This document shows positions 8,512 to 16,784 of a stretch of 64,000 bases of DNA, one piece after another. The translations under genes and the position numbers were made by a program. Each line of letters opens with the position of its first letter. Position 1 is the first letter of the stretch. Below the pieces are notes generated by a model that was given only the letters and a program-made list of their open reading frames with translations, was not told the origin of the DNA and ran no database searches. The DNA is from Paenibacillus montanisoli (GTDB taxonomy: Bacteria; Bacillota; Bacilli; Paenibacillales; Paenibacillaceae), in contig NZ_QLUW01000003.1 of NCBI RefSeq assembly GCF_003268025.1, positions 124,001-188,000 of the forward strand, written 5' to 3'.

Positions 8512-8545
8512 AAGAGAGGGAGGTCCATTACCGGCCCCCTCTTTT
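8512..8545 (+). terminator. Weak hairpin between ctaF and ctaG
   Basis: AAGAGAGGGAGGTC and GGCCCCCTCTTTT can pair imperfectly and end in a short T-run. It could be an attenuating terminator that reduces ctaG relative to the structural subunits. The stem has bulges, so confidence is limited. Confidence 0.45.
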
Positions 8546-8582
8546 GTTGTAAATGTGCGTTTCTTTGGAAAGGGGTACCATT

Positions 8583-9482
8583 ATGCTCGGATTGCAATAT
8601 TTCAGCTTTGAAGAGTTATGGAGCCCGTGGTTTTTCTTCTTTATGACAGCATTGGTTATCCTTTATTTCTACTTGGCTGGACCTTGGAAGGAAAAGCATG
8701 CGCCCAATGAACCTCGCGTCACGGTACTCCAGAAGACGTTGTTCGTTTCCGGAATGGCGCTATATTATTTGGCGAATGGCGGCCCCCTCGAGCTGCTAGG
8801 CCATATGATGTTCACGTTCCATATGGTGAATATGTCCCTGTCGTATCTCATCGTGCCGCCGATGCTGCTGCTCGGGATACCAGGCTATCTATGGCGTTAT
8901 GTATTCGCTAGACCGTTCTGGGCGAAGTATAGATCGCTGATGAATCCGATTTTTACGCTTGTTGTGTTCAATATGCTGTTCTCGGTTTATCATGTACCGG
9001 TTGTCCATGATTACGTGATGACACATTTTACGATTCATCGAATCTATTACTTGGTATTGCTTGTCACTTCGTTTATGATGTGGTTTCAAATTACGTGTCC
9101 GGTCCCGGAATGGAACCGTTTAACGGATGTACGCAAAATGGCGTATATCTTCGCCAACGGGATGCTGCTTACGCCGGCTTGCGCGCTTATTATTTTTGCA
9201 AGCCATACGATGTATGCGACGTATAACGACCCTGAAGTTTGGGCGAAGGCCATGGGCTATTGTGTTTCAGGCGACCCAAGCGTGCTTCTCTCCAGCTTTA
9301 ACGGACCGGCCTTCTTTAATTTAATGGGCCAGACCGAGGACCAACAGCTGGGCGGCATTGTCATGAAGCTCGTTCAGGAAGTGATGTACGGCGCGATTCT
9401 CGCGTATGTCTTCTTCCATTGGTATAAAAAAGAGCACGCGGATTCCGACGATGAATTGCCGGATAGCGGCGCGCTCAGCTAG
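8583..9482 (+). CDS. ctaG: Cytochrome c oxidase assembly factor CtaG
   Basis: The 299-residue polytopic membrane protein matches the Bacillales CtaG (caa3_CtaG) family, which is needed to form active caa3 oxidase and is thought to help CuA/CuB assembly. Conserved segments seen are LANGGPLELLGHMMFTFHMVNMSLSYLIVPPMLLLG and, later, ADSDDELPDSG at the acidic C-terminus; seven helices are likely. ATG 8583 follows GGAAAGGGG; an upstream in-frame start would precede that site and add ten unlikely residues. It closes the oxidase operon. Confidence 0.92.
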   Translation: MLGLQYFSFEELWSPWFFFFMTALVILYFYLAGPWKEKHAPNEPRVTVLQKTLFVSGMALYYLANGGPLELLGHMMFTFHMVNMSLSYLIVPPMLLLGIPGYLWRYVFARPFWAKYRSLMNPIFTLVVFNMLFSVYHVPVVHDYVMTHFTIHRIYYLVLLVTSFMMWFQITCPVPEWNRLTDVRKMAYIFANGMLLTPACALIIFASHTMYATYNDPEVWAKAMGYCVSGDPSVLLSSFNGPAFFNLMGQTEDQQLGGIVMKLVQEVMYGAILAYVFFHWYKKEHADSDDELPDSGALS

Positions 9483-9523
9483 TTGCTTTAAGTTGATTTT
9501 TTAAGAAATGGACGGGATGCTCC

Positions 9524-9988
9524 TTGTCACTGTACACCTTATTGCCTACGATTAGTACTTCGTTTATCGCTCTCAGCGCCATTCTGGTTGCGATCGGTTG
9601 GAATCTTGCAATCAAGAGAAAGCTTGAGGCTCATAAGAAAGCGATGCTGGCGGGAGCTGCATCTGCGCTGCTCTTTTTCATCATCTACGTGTCGCGTACG
9701 ATCTTCGTCGGCAACACGGACTGGGGCGGCTCGGACGAGCTGAAGCCCTATTATCTAACGTTTCTATTCTTCCACATCGTGCTCGCAACGGTTGGGGCGG
9801 TTTTTGGACTTACAACGCTAGTGCTTGCGTTTAAAAATCGTTTTGCGAAGCACCGCAAATGGGGACGCGTAACGTCGGTTGTTTGGTTTTTCACGGCAAT
9901 TACCGGAATTACGGTGTATATCCTGCTTTATTTGCTGTATCCGGGCGGTCATACGAAGCCGGTGTTGGATGTTTTGTTCGGCGGTTAA
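9524..9988 (+). CDS. DUF420 membrane protein, CtaM-like
   Basis: The 154-residue protein has four or five helices and the DUF420 pattern: an N-terminal LPTISTSFIALSAILVAIGW helix, then RTIFVGNTDWGG, FFHIVLATVG and FAKHRKWGRVTSVVWFFTAITGITVYILLY. The family includes B. subtilis YozB and the staphylococcal CtaM, which is required for activity of an aa3-type oxidase. Its place directly after ctaG supports an oxidase biogenesis role here. Only a TTG start at 9524 fits the frame; its ribosome binding site (ACGGGA) is weak. A good terminator follows. Confidence 0.85.
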   Translation: MSLYTLLPTISTSFIALSAILVAIGWNLAIKRKLEAHKKAMLAGAASALLFFIIYVSRTIFVGNTDWGGSDELKPYYLTFLFFHIVLATVGAVFGLTTLVLAFKNRFAKHRKWGRVTSVVWFFTAITGITVYILLYLLYPGGHTKPVLDVLFGG

Positions 9989-9998
9989 CGGGTTGGTT

Positions 9999-10034
9999 AA
10001 GCGGCACTCCCTTACGAGGAGAGCCGCTTTTTTT
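9999..10034 (+). terminator. Terminator of the oxidase/DUF420 unit
   Basis: AAGCGGCACTCC pairs with GGAGAGCCGCTT (one internal A-A mismatch) around a short loop and runs into seven T residues. Confidence 0.88.
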
Positions 10035-10035
10035 G

Positions 10036-10065
10036 TTGCTTTTTCGAAGGGCAAGCACGTACAAT
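10036..10065 (+). promoter_or_regulatory. Promoter of the DUF4432 sugar gene
   Basis: TTGCTT at 10036-10041, 18 bases, then TACAAT at 10060-10065. Two palindromes lie just downstream (10078-10102), where a repressor would block RNA polymerase. Confidence 0.55.
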
Positions 10066-10077
10066 GATGTTAATAAG

Positions 10078-10102
10078 AAACATAATATGTTTGTTTTAAA
10101 CA
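10078..10102. promoter_or_regulatory. Tandem operator palindromes before the sugar operon
   Basis: AAACATAATATGTTT (10078-10092, perfect arms around a central A) is joined to TGTTTTAAACA (10092-10102, perfect arms around a central T). They sit between the -10 box and the ribosome binding site of the DUF4432 gene. DeoR-family regulators bind such inverted repeats, and a DeoR-type gene lies in this operon. Confidence 0.6.
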
Positions 10103-10117
10103 GGAGAGTGTGAAGAA

Positions 10118-11158
10118 ATGCGATTGCATGGCCGACATTATACACGCAGAGAAATAGAAGCCCGGGTAGGGCGAATCGAGCAGGTTGGCGGTATCCGCAA
10201 GATGATGCTGACCGAAGGCAAAGAAGCCGGATCAACCGTGCTGCAGGTCCGTACAGGAGCCGGTCTTGCGTTTGACGTCATGCCGGAAAAGGGGCTCGAC
10301 ATTTCCTCGGCCTCGTTCTGCGGAGGCTCGCTTTCGTGGCAGTCCGCGAATGGCGATGTGCATCCGGCCTACTACGACGATCAGGAGCTTGGTTGGCTGC
10401 GCACCGCATCGGGCGGTTTGCTCATGACGTGCGGGCTTATAAGTGCCGGTTCGCCTAGCAAGGTAGACGGCCGTGCTTATGGTCTGCATGGGAGAGCCCA
10501 TCATACGCCTGCAAGACAGGTCGTGGCGGAAGGCTGGTGGGAAGGCGACGAATATGAAATGCGCATCGCCGGCGTGCTGGAGGAAACCTCGATGTTCGGC
10601 GGCCACCTTCGGCTGAGGCGGGAAATTCGGTGCCGGTTAGGCGAGAACCGCGTGACGATCCGAGATGTAGTGGAGAATGCGGGGTTCCAGGCTAGTCCGC
10701 AGATGATGCTGTATCACGTGAATTTTGGCTATCCGCTGCTAACGGAGGAAGCGCGCATCGTGTTCCCGGACGGAGGCAAAGTCGTACCCCGCGAGGCCGA
10801 TCTGCCGGTGGAGGGCTATGACCGATGGGATGCGCCGGATCCCGATTATCTGGAGCGCGTCTATTATCATGAGCTGCCGGAGAGCGCGGATAAGCGTGCA
10901 GCGGTGACGATCCATCAGCCGAAGTTCCCGGTTGCCGCGGGATCTTCGCAGCCGATTGAAGTCCAGCTAAGCTGGACAACCGATACGCTTCCGAAACTGG
11001 TGCAGTGGAAAATGCCGGGGGCCGGTCTGCATGCGCTGGGCCTTGAGCCTTCGAACTGCGGCGTGGAAGGCATGGACATCGAGTGGCAGCGTGGCAGTCT
11101 GGTGATGCTGGCACCGGGGGCATCGGTTGGTTATGAATTGGAATTGACGGTTCGCTAG
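10118..11158 (+). CDS. DUF4432 family protein, galactose-mutarotase-like fold
   Basis: The 346-residue protein belongs to the DUF4432 family, whose members have the beta-sandwich fold of aldose 1-epimerases and are found in sugar catabolic operons. Segments typical of the group are FDVMPEKGLDISSASFCGGSLSW, YGLHGRAHHTPA with paired His residues, and the C-terminal LEPSNCGVEGMD. It may interconvert sugar anomers or bind a sugar derivative; no activity is proven for most members. The ATG has AGGAGAG upstream. It is followed by a DeoR regulator and four more sugar enzymes on the same strand, and operator-like palindromes precede it. There is no signal peptide. Confidence 0.82.
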   Translation: MRLHGRHYTRREIEARVGRIEQVGGIRKMMLTEGKEAGSTVLQVRTGAGLAFDVMPEKGLDISSASFCGGSLSWQSANGDVHPAYYDDQELGWLRTASGGLLMTCGLISAGSPSKVDGRAYGLHGRAHHTPARQVVAEGWWEGDEYEMRIAGVLEETSMFGGHLRLRREIRCRLGENRVTIRDVVENAGFQASPQMMLYHVNFGYPLLTEEARIVFPDGGKVVPREADLPVEGYDRWDAPDPDYLERVYYHELPESADKRAAVTIHQPKFPVAAGSSQPIEVQLSWTTDTLPKLVQWKMPGAGLHALGLEPSNCGVEGMDIEWQRGSLVMLAPGASVGYELELTVR

Positions 11159-11185
11159 AGCGTCGCGGAAGGACGGTTAACGTAA

Positions 11186-11941
11186 ATGACAATGAACATG
11201 AACGAAAGGCAGAAGCAGCTGCTCGAGCTGCTGGAAAGCAGCGGCGAAGTGAAGGTGGCTGGACTAAAGGAGACATTCGGCGTCACGGAAATGACGGTTC
11301 GCCGCGACCTGGAGAAGCTGGAACTGGCAGGCTATGTGAAGCGTACGTTCGGCGGAGCGATTCTCGCGTCGAGGGATGTAGCGCTGCAGGAACGTTCATT
11401 CGTCATGACTGACGAGAAGAACAGAATCGGGCGGGCGGCTGCTGCCCTTGTGCAGGAGAACGATTCGATCTTTATTGACGGCGGGACAACGACGCTATAT
11501 GTGGCGCGGCATTTGAAGGCCGGCAAAAATATTACGGTGGTGACCAACGCGCTGAACATCGCCCTCGAGCTCCTTGAGAAAGGCATCACGACAGTGGTAA
11601 CGGGTGGCATGGCGATGGAGGCGACCTCTACGCTCGTTGGCCCCGGCACGGTTGAAGCGATCGGGAAAATGGCGTTCGACCGCGTATTTCTGGGCTCGAC
11701 GGGCATTACGGCGAAGCACGGATTCAGCAACTCGAACATGTATGAAGCGGAGATCAAACGGACGGCGATCAAGCAGGCCGCGGAGGTCAATGTCGTAGTA
11801 GACCGTACCAAATTCGGTGCGAAGGAGCTGTTCTCGTTCGCGTCGCTGCATGAGGCGCACCGGGTTGTCTGCGATCGGCTGCCGGAGCAGGACTTGTTGG
11901 AAGCTTGCCGGGAGAGCGGGCTTGAGCTGTTAGAAGCGTAG
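11186..11941 (+). CDS. DeoR/GlpR family transcriptional repressor (sugar operon)
   Basis: The 251-residue protein has the DeoR N-terminal helix-turn-helix (VAGLKETFGVTEMTVRRDLEKLELAGYVKRTFGGAI) and a C-terminal sugar-phosphate sensor domain with FIDGGTTTLYVARHL and VTGGMAMEATSTLVG. Such proteins repress sugar operons and are released by a phosphorylated intermediate of the pathway. It sits between the DUF4432 gene and the aldolase gene. Palindromes at 10078-10102, 11952-11960 and 12009-12033 are good candidates for its binding sites. The IolR/GlpR group is closest in form. The start has only a distant GGAAGGA, and the ATGs at 11192 and 11198 are alternatives. Confidence 0.9.
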   Translation: MTMNMNERQKQLLELLESSGEVKVAGLKETFGVTEMTVRRDLEKLELAGYVKRTFGGAILASRDVALQERSFVMTDEKNRIGRAAAALVQENDSIFIDGGTTTLYVARHLKAGKNITVVTNALNIALELLEKGITTVVTGGMAMEATSTLVGPGTVEAIGKMAFDRVFLGSTGITAKHGFSNSNMYEAEIKRTAIKQAAEVNVVVDRTKFGAKELFSFASLHEAHRVVCDRLPEQDLLEACRESGLELLEA

Positions 11942-11951
11942 TAATGTGTGT

Positions 11952-12033
11952 GTTCTGAACATTTGTATAGACAGTGATGGCGGTGTCATTTAGAATGATG
12001 TTATAAACGAACATTACTTGTTCTAACAGAACA
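11952..12033. promoter_or_regulatory. Cluster of DeoR-type operator palindromes before the aldolase operon
   Basis: Three inverted repeats share a GAAC/GTTC core: GTTCTGAAC (11952-11960), GAACATTACTTGTTC (12009-12023) and TGTTCTAACAGAACA (12019-12033). The last two overlap and end just before the ribosome binding site of the aldolase gene. The dense cluster directly after the deoR gene suggests a second regulated promoter inside the locus. Confidence 0.65.
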
Positions 12034-12049
12034 GAGAGGACTGGTAGCG

Positions 12050-12910
12050 ATGTCGGCTTCGTCAGTAAAACCACGGCTTAATCGGATGTTCAGCGAGCAA
12101 GGCAAATGCTTTGATGTGGCGGTTGATCACGGATTTTTCAATGAGGCTTCGTTTTTGTCGGGAATCGAAAATATGAAGCAGTCGATCGAAACGATCGTGC
12201 AGGCGAATCCGGATTGCATTCAGCTCAGCGTCGGTCAGGCGAAATGGCTGCAAGTGATTCCGGGCAAGAAGAAGCCCGGGCTCGTAATGCGAACCGATGC
12301 CGCGAACGTTTACGGCACGGAACTGCCGCGCTTTCTCTTCAGCGAGCTGATCGACCGCGCGATTGAGAAGGCGGTGGCGCTGGATGCGGTTGCGGTATGC
12401 GTGAACCTCCTTCTCCTGCCGGGGCAGCCGGAGCTGCACCACCAGTGCGTGCGCAATATTTCTCTGCTGAAGAGCGAATGCGAACGGTACGGAATGCCGC
12501 TCATGGTCGAGCCGCTGGTCATGCTGTCGAATGCGGCTAAGGGCGGTTACATGGTCGATGGCGACATTAACAAAATCATGCCGCTCGTTCGCCAAGGCGT
12601 GGAGCTTGGCGCGGATGTCATCAAAGCGGACCCATGCGACGATGTTAGCGAATACCATCGCGTAATCGAAGTCGCGTCGGGGATTCCGGTGCTGGTTCGC
12701 GGCGGCGGCCGCGCTAGCGACGACGAAATCGTAAACCGTACGGTAGAGCTCATGAAGCAAGGCGCATCCGGCATCGTTTACGGCCGCAATGTCGTCCAGC
12801 ATCCGAATCCGGCCGGCATGACGAATGCGCTGATGGCGATCGTGCATCACGGCGCTTCGGCAGCGGAGGCGCTCGCGATTCTTGGCGGAAAGGATGCGAC
12901 GGCAGGATGA
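12050..12910 (+). CDS. Class I aldolase of the DeoC/LacD/FbaB superfamily
   Basis: The 286-residue TIM barrel resembles the class I aldolases LsrF, LacD and archaeal-type FbaB. The Schiff-base lysine is very likely Lys192 in GADVIKADPCDD; other conserved parts are FDVAVDHGFF near the start, MVEPLVM, and VRGGGRASDDE with the phosphate-binding loop SGIVYGRNVVQHPNP near the end. It probably splits a ketose phosphate made by the adjacent PfkB kinase. AGAGAGGA lies upstream of ATG 12050. Its stop overlaps the next start in ATGA. The substrate cannot be read from the sequence. Confidence 0.82.
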   Translation: MSASSVKPRLNRMFSEQGKCFDVAVDHGFFNEASFLSGIENMKQSIETIVQANPDCIQLSVGQAKWLQVIPGKKKPGLVMRTDAANVYGTELPRFLFSELIDRAIEKAVALDAVAVCVNLLLLPGQPELHHQCVRNISLLKSECERYGMPLMVEPLVMLSNAAKGGYMVDGDINKIMPLVRQGVELGADVIKADPCDDVSEYHRVIEVASGIPVLVRGGGRASDDEIVNRTVELMKQGASGIVYGRNVVQHPNPAGMTNALMAIVHHGASAAEALAILGGKDATAG

Positions 12911-14067
12911 GCAGACGGGTCATTCGGTTTGGGGTTATCGGCTGCGGCTTGATGGGGAAAGAGTTCGCCAGCGCGGCAGCCAGATGGCTGCACCTGGAAG
13001 GCGTGGAGTTCGAGCCGCGCATCGTAGCCGTCTGCGATGCCAACCCGGCGGCTTCGGAATGGTTTCAGCGGCAGGTGCCGAGCGTTGAACGCGTCTATTC
13101 CGACTATAAGCAGCTGCTTGCCGATCCGGACGTTGAGGCGGTCTATTGCGCCGTTCCGCACAATTTGCATGCGCAAATCTATGTGGATATTATTTCGGCG
13201 GGCAAGCATTTGCTAGGGGAAAAGCCTTTCGGCATCGACAAGGAGGCCAATGAGCGCATTAATGAAGCGCTTGCGGCGCATCCGGAGGTTGTTGTTCGAT
13301 GTTCGTCGGAGTTTCCGTTCTTTCCCGGGGCTCAGCAAATCATCCAGTGGGTAGGCGAAGGCAAATTTGGCCGCATTATCGAGGTGGAGGCCGGCTTCTG
13401 GCATTCGAGCGACCTCGACCCGACGAAGCCGATCAACTGGAAGCGCCGCATCGCGACCAATGGCGAGTACGGCTGCATGGGCGATCTGGGGATGCATGTG
13501 CTGCACTTGCCGATGCGCTTTGGATGGAAGCCGAACAGCGTACGCGCGCTGCTCAGCAAAATCGTATCCGAGCGGCCGGATGGCAAAGGCGACACCGTAC
13601 CATGCGAAACGTGGGACAATGCGATTCTCGCTTGCGACGTAAAGACGAGGGATCAGCAATTCCCGATGGTGCTGTCGACGAAGCGGATCGCGCCCGGGCA
13701 TGCGAATACATGGTTTCTCCGGATTCAAGGCACGGAGATGTCGGCGGAGTACAGCACGAAAAATCCGAAGCAGGTGTCTTCGCTGCCTTATTCGCCTGGG
13801 AAGCAGCAGGCATGGCATACGGTGGATGTGCCTTATAAATCTGCGTACGGGACGATTACGGGCGGCATTTTCGAGTTTGGCTTTTCCGATTCGATTCTGC
13901 AAATGTGGGCCGCCTTCTGCGATGAGCTCGTGAATGGCAAGGCCGGCATGCGCCAGCCATTCTTTTGCGCGACGCCGGAGGAAGCACTCGGCAGCCATCT
14001 CCTGTTCACGGCGGCGCTTGAATCCGAGCGTACGGGCCAAACCGCAGCGATCGACTGGAGGGATTAG
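12907..14067 (+). CDS. Gfo/Idh/MocA family NAD(P)-dependent sugar dehydrogenase
   Basis: The 386-residue cytoplasmic enzyme has an N-terminal Rossmann fold (FGVIGCGLMGKEFAS, residues about 6-20) and the family signature GEKPFG (Glu105-Lys106-Pro107). The C-terminal part has the usual alpha/beta substrate domain, with CMGDLGMHVLHLPMRFG providing the catalytic Asp/His region. Members oxidise or reduce ring hydroxyls of sugars, inositols or sugar phosphates. Translational coupling to the aldolase (ATGA overlap) and a close PfkB kinase show it belongs to the same pathway. Direction and substrate are unknown. Confidence 0.85.
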   Translation: MSRRVIRFGVIGCGLMGKEFASAAARWLHLEGVEFEPRIVAVCDANPAASEWFQRQVPSVERVYSDYKQLLADPDVEAVYCAVPHNLHAQIYVDIISAGKHLLGEKPFGIDKEANERINEALAAHPEVVVRCSSEFPFFPGAQQIIQWVGEGKFGRIIEVEAGFWHSSDLDPTKPINWKRRIATNGEYGCMGDLGMHVLHLPMRFGWKPNSVRALLSKIVSERPDGKGDTVPCETWDNAILACDVKTRDQQFPMVLSTKRIAPGHANTWFLRIQGTEMSAEYSTKNPKQVSSLPYSPGKQQAWHTVDVPYKSAYGTITGGIFEFGFSDSILQMWAAFCDELVNGKAGMRQPFFCATPEEALGSHLLFTAALESERTGQTAAIDWRD

Positions 14068-14069
14068 CC

Positions 14070-15299
14070 TTGAGCTTGGCGGCACGAGCAGAGACGGAAG
14101 TCGTGGTTGCGGGACATATTTGTTTGGATGTCATCCCCGCCATGCAGGCAAGAAAGGATGGCATGGGCGCGATTCTCGTTCCCGGCACGCTGGTTGATAT
14201 CGGTGCGGCCGTCATTTCGACGGGCGGAGCGGTGTCCAACACGGGTCTTGCTCTGCATCGGCTAGGCGTGGCGACCAAGCTGATGGGCAAGATCGGCGAC
14301 GACTTGTTCGGCGGCGCGATTTTGGATGTGCTGCGCGGGTACGGACAGGAGCTCGCGGACGGCATGATCGTGGCCGAGGGAGAGCACACCTCCTATACGC
14401 TTGTGATCAGCCCGCCGAACATAGACCGCATTTTCCTGCATTGCACGGGCGCGAACGATACGTTCGCAGCCGATGACTTGAAAGTGGAGGCTCTTGAAGG
14501 CGCGCGGTTATTTCACTTCGGCTATCCGCCGCTGATGCGCCAAATGTATGCAGGCGGCGGGACGGAGCTTGCCGGGCTGCTGACGAGGGTGAAGGAAGCG
14601 GGGCTGACCGTGTCGCTTGACTTGGCGAAGCCGGACCCGGAGTCGCCGGCAGGACAGGCGGATTGGCGGTCTATTTTCGTGAAAGCGCTGCCTTATGTCG
14701 ATGTGTTTCTGCCGAGCTTCGAGGAGATTCTGTATATGCTCCGGCGGGAGGAGTACGACCGGCTGGCAGCCGTTCACGGCACGAATGAGCTGCTCCCGTT
14801 CGCGGAAGGGCCGCTGCTGCGCGAGCTGTCGCAGGAGCTGCTCGCGCTTGGCGTCGGCATTGTTGTTCTTAAGCTAGGCGAGCACGGGCTCTACTTAAGA
14901 ACGACGGACGACCGCGCGAAGCTGGCGGCGATGGGCCCCGGCGCGCCGGCTTCCGTAGAAGCGTGGCTGAACCGCGAGCTGCTTGTTCCCTGCTTCGAAG
15001 TGGACGTGGCGGGAACGACCGGCGCGGGGGACTGCGCGATCGCGGGATTTTTGGCGGGGCTGCTGAAAGGACTGCGTCCGGAGGACGCGCTGAACGGCGC
15101 GGTGGCGGTCGGCGCCTGCAACGTGGAGCATGCCGATGCGACAAGCGGCGTTCCCGCATGGCAAGCGGTACAGCAGCGCATGGCGACAGGCTGGCGCAGA
15201 CGGCAGGTTAGGCTGCCGCTGCCGGGCTGGACCGGCGGTGACGAAAGCGTGCGCGGCGTAGCCGGCATATGGTATGGACCGGAAGAAAAAATCGAATAG
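14070..15299 (+). CDS. PfkB family carbohydrate kinase
   Basis: The 409-residue ribokinase-like enzyme shows the first PfkB signature in GGAVSNTGLALHRLGVATKLMGKIGDDLFG and the second in VAGTTGAGDCAIAGFLAGL, where Asp321 is the catalytic base. It should phosphorylate a ketose or other sugar with ATP in the cytoplasm. It is longer than typical members (about 310-330), owing to a roughly 30-residue C-terminal tail and an internal loop. Translation begins at TTG 14070, set by GGAGGG 7 bases upstream within the end of the dehydrogenase gene. Placed with an aldolase and isomerase it would supply the phosphorylated ketose. Confidence 0.87.
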   Translation: MSLAARAETEVVVAGHICLDVIPAMQARKDGMGAILVPGTLVDIGAAVISTGGAVSNTGLALHRLGVATKLMGKIGDDLFGGAILDVLRGYGQELADGMIVAEGEHTSYTLVISPPNIDRIFLHCTGANDTFAADDLKVEALEGARLFHFGYPPLMRQMYAGGGTELAGLLTRVKEAGLTVSLDLAKPDPESPAGQADWRSIFVKALPYVDVFLPSFEEILYMLRREEYDRLAAVHGTNELLPFAEGPLLRELSQELLALGVGIVVLKLGEHGLYLRTTDDRAKLAAMGPGAPASVEAWLNRELLVPCFEVDVAGTTGAGDCAIAGFLAGLLKGLRPEDALNGAVAVGACNVEHADATSGVPAWQAVQQRMATGWRRRQVRLPLPGWTGGDESVRGVAGIWYGPEEKIE

Positions 15300-15866
<567 letters not shown>

Positions 15867-15887
15867 TCGGCTGCATCGCAAAAAACA

Positions 15888-15926
15888 AAACCGGTATTCT
15901 CCTTGATTGGAGCATACCGGTTTATT
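15888..15926. terminator. Bidirectional terminator between sugar operon and GntR gene
   Basis: AAACCGGTAT and ATACCGGTTT form a 10-bp stem with an inner TCTCC/GGAG pairing. A-rich and T-rich flanks on both sides fit use by the convergent lyxose-isomerase-like and fadR-type genes. Confidence 0.8.
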
Positions 15927-15937
15927 AGTTGCGGCGG

Positions 15938-16660
15938 CTACTGGGAGCCGGTTTTGTCGCGCAGGACGTGCTCGACCTTGGCGAGATGGACCTCCATGCG
16001 CGAGGCTGCAAGTGCCTCCTGCTGCTGCCCGATCGCCTCCACGATGGCGGCGTGCTCATCCAGCAGCCGGCGCGCGGACTGCCGCTCGGCGTAGAACCAA
16101 AGGGAGCGCGTATCCCGCATGCTCTCGTGGAGCCGCTGCGACAGCGACTTCATGAGCTCGATGAGCATCGGGTTATGCGTAGCGGCTGCGATTTGCTCGT
16201 GGAGCAGCACGTCGGCCTGCTCGCTGAACGACTCATCCCCCAGGCGCAACTCCATCTGCCGCAGCGTCTCGCGCATGGCCGCGAGATCTTCCGAGCTGCG
16301 GTGCTTCGCGGCAAGCGAGGCGCAGCCGGTCTCGAGCACCTTTCGCACCTCGAGCAGCTGAAGGAGGGAGTCTGCGCGGTCCAGCCAATCCTCCTTAGAT
16401 GCCACCGCGGGGTTTAAAGCTTCGTCCGGCTGGGGCTGGGTTGCTTTGACATAGGTGCCGCCGCCTTGGCGGATGTCCAGCAGTCCCTTCGCCTTCAGCG
16501 CGCTCAGCGCTTCGCGGATCGTGGAACGGCCGACGCCGTATTCGGCGGCGAGGTCGACGACGGAGGGCAGCTTGTCCCCGGGCTGGAGCGCACCGGAGGT
16601 TATGTGATTGAAGAGCTCGCGGGAGACCCATTCATAGCTCTTGAGCGGGCGTTCGTTCAT
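15938..16660 (-). CDS. FadR-subfamily GntR regulator, probable controller of glcDF
   Basis: The 240-residue protein has an N-terminal winged helix (LFNHITSGALQPGDKLPSVVDLAAEYGVGRSTIREALSALKAKGLLDIRQGGGTYV, residues about 13-68) and a C-terminal all-helical FCD domain with metal/ligand His residues (LLHEQIAAATHNP). LldR, GlcC and related members sense lactate or glycolate. It is divergent from glcD-glcF, with the palindrome at 16743-16757 between them, so control of that operon is likely. ATG 16660 has CAGGAGG upstream. Confidence 0.88.
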   Translation of the reverse strand: MNERPLKSYEWVSRELFNHITSGALQPGDKLPSVVDLAAEYGVGRSTIREALSALKAKGLLDIRQGGGTYVKATQPQPDEALNPAVASKEDWLDRADSLLQLLEVRKVLETGCASLAAKHRSSEDLAAMRETLRQMELRLGDESFSEQADVLLHEQIAAATHNPMLIELMKSLSQRLHESMRDTRSLWFYAERQSARRLLDEHAAIVEAIGQQQEALAASRMEVHLAKVEHVLRDKTGSQ

Positions 16661-16742
16661 AGGGAGATACCTCCTGAAAGGACGGCAATTTGCCGATATC
16701 GCATTCTTTCATCCTATGATATACTACTTTCAAATCAAAGTC

Positions 16743-16757
16743 ATCAGACGACCTGAT
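16743..16757. promoter_or_regulatory. Operator candidate for the FadR-type regulator
   Basis: ATCAGACGACCTGAT has 5-bp perfect arms around ACGAC and lies in the fadR-glcD divergent region, downstream of a TATACT-like -10 box at 16720-16725. LldR/GlcC-type regulators bind similar short inverted repeats. Confidence 0.5.
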
Positions 16758-16784
16758 CTATTTTGCTCAAGGAGGAACACTTCC

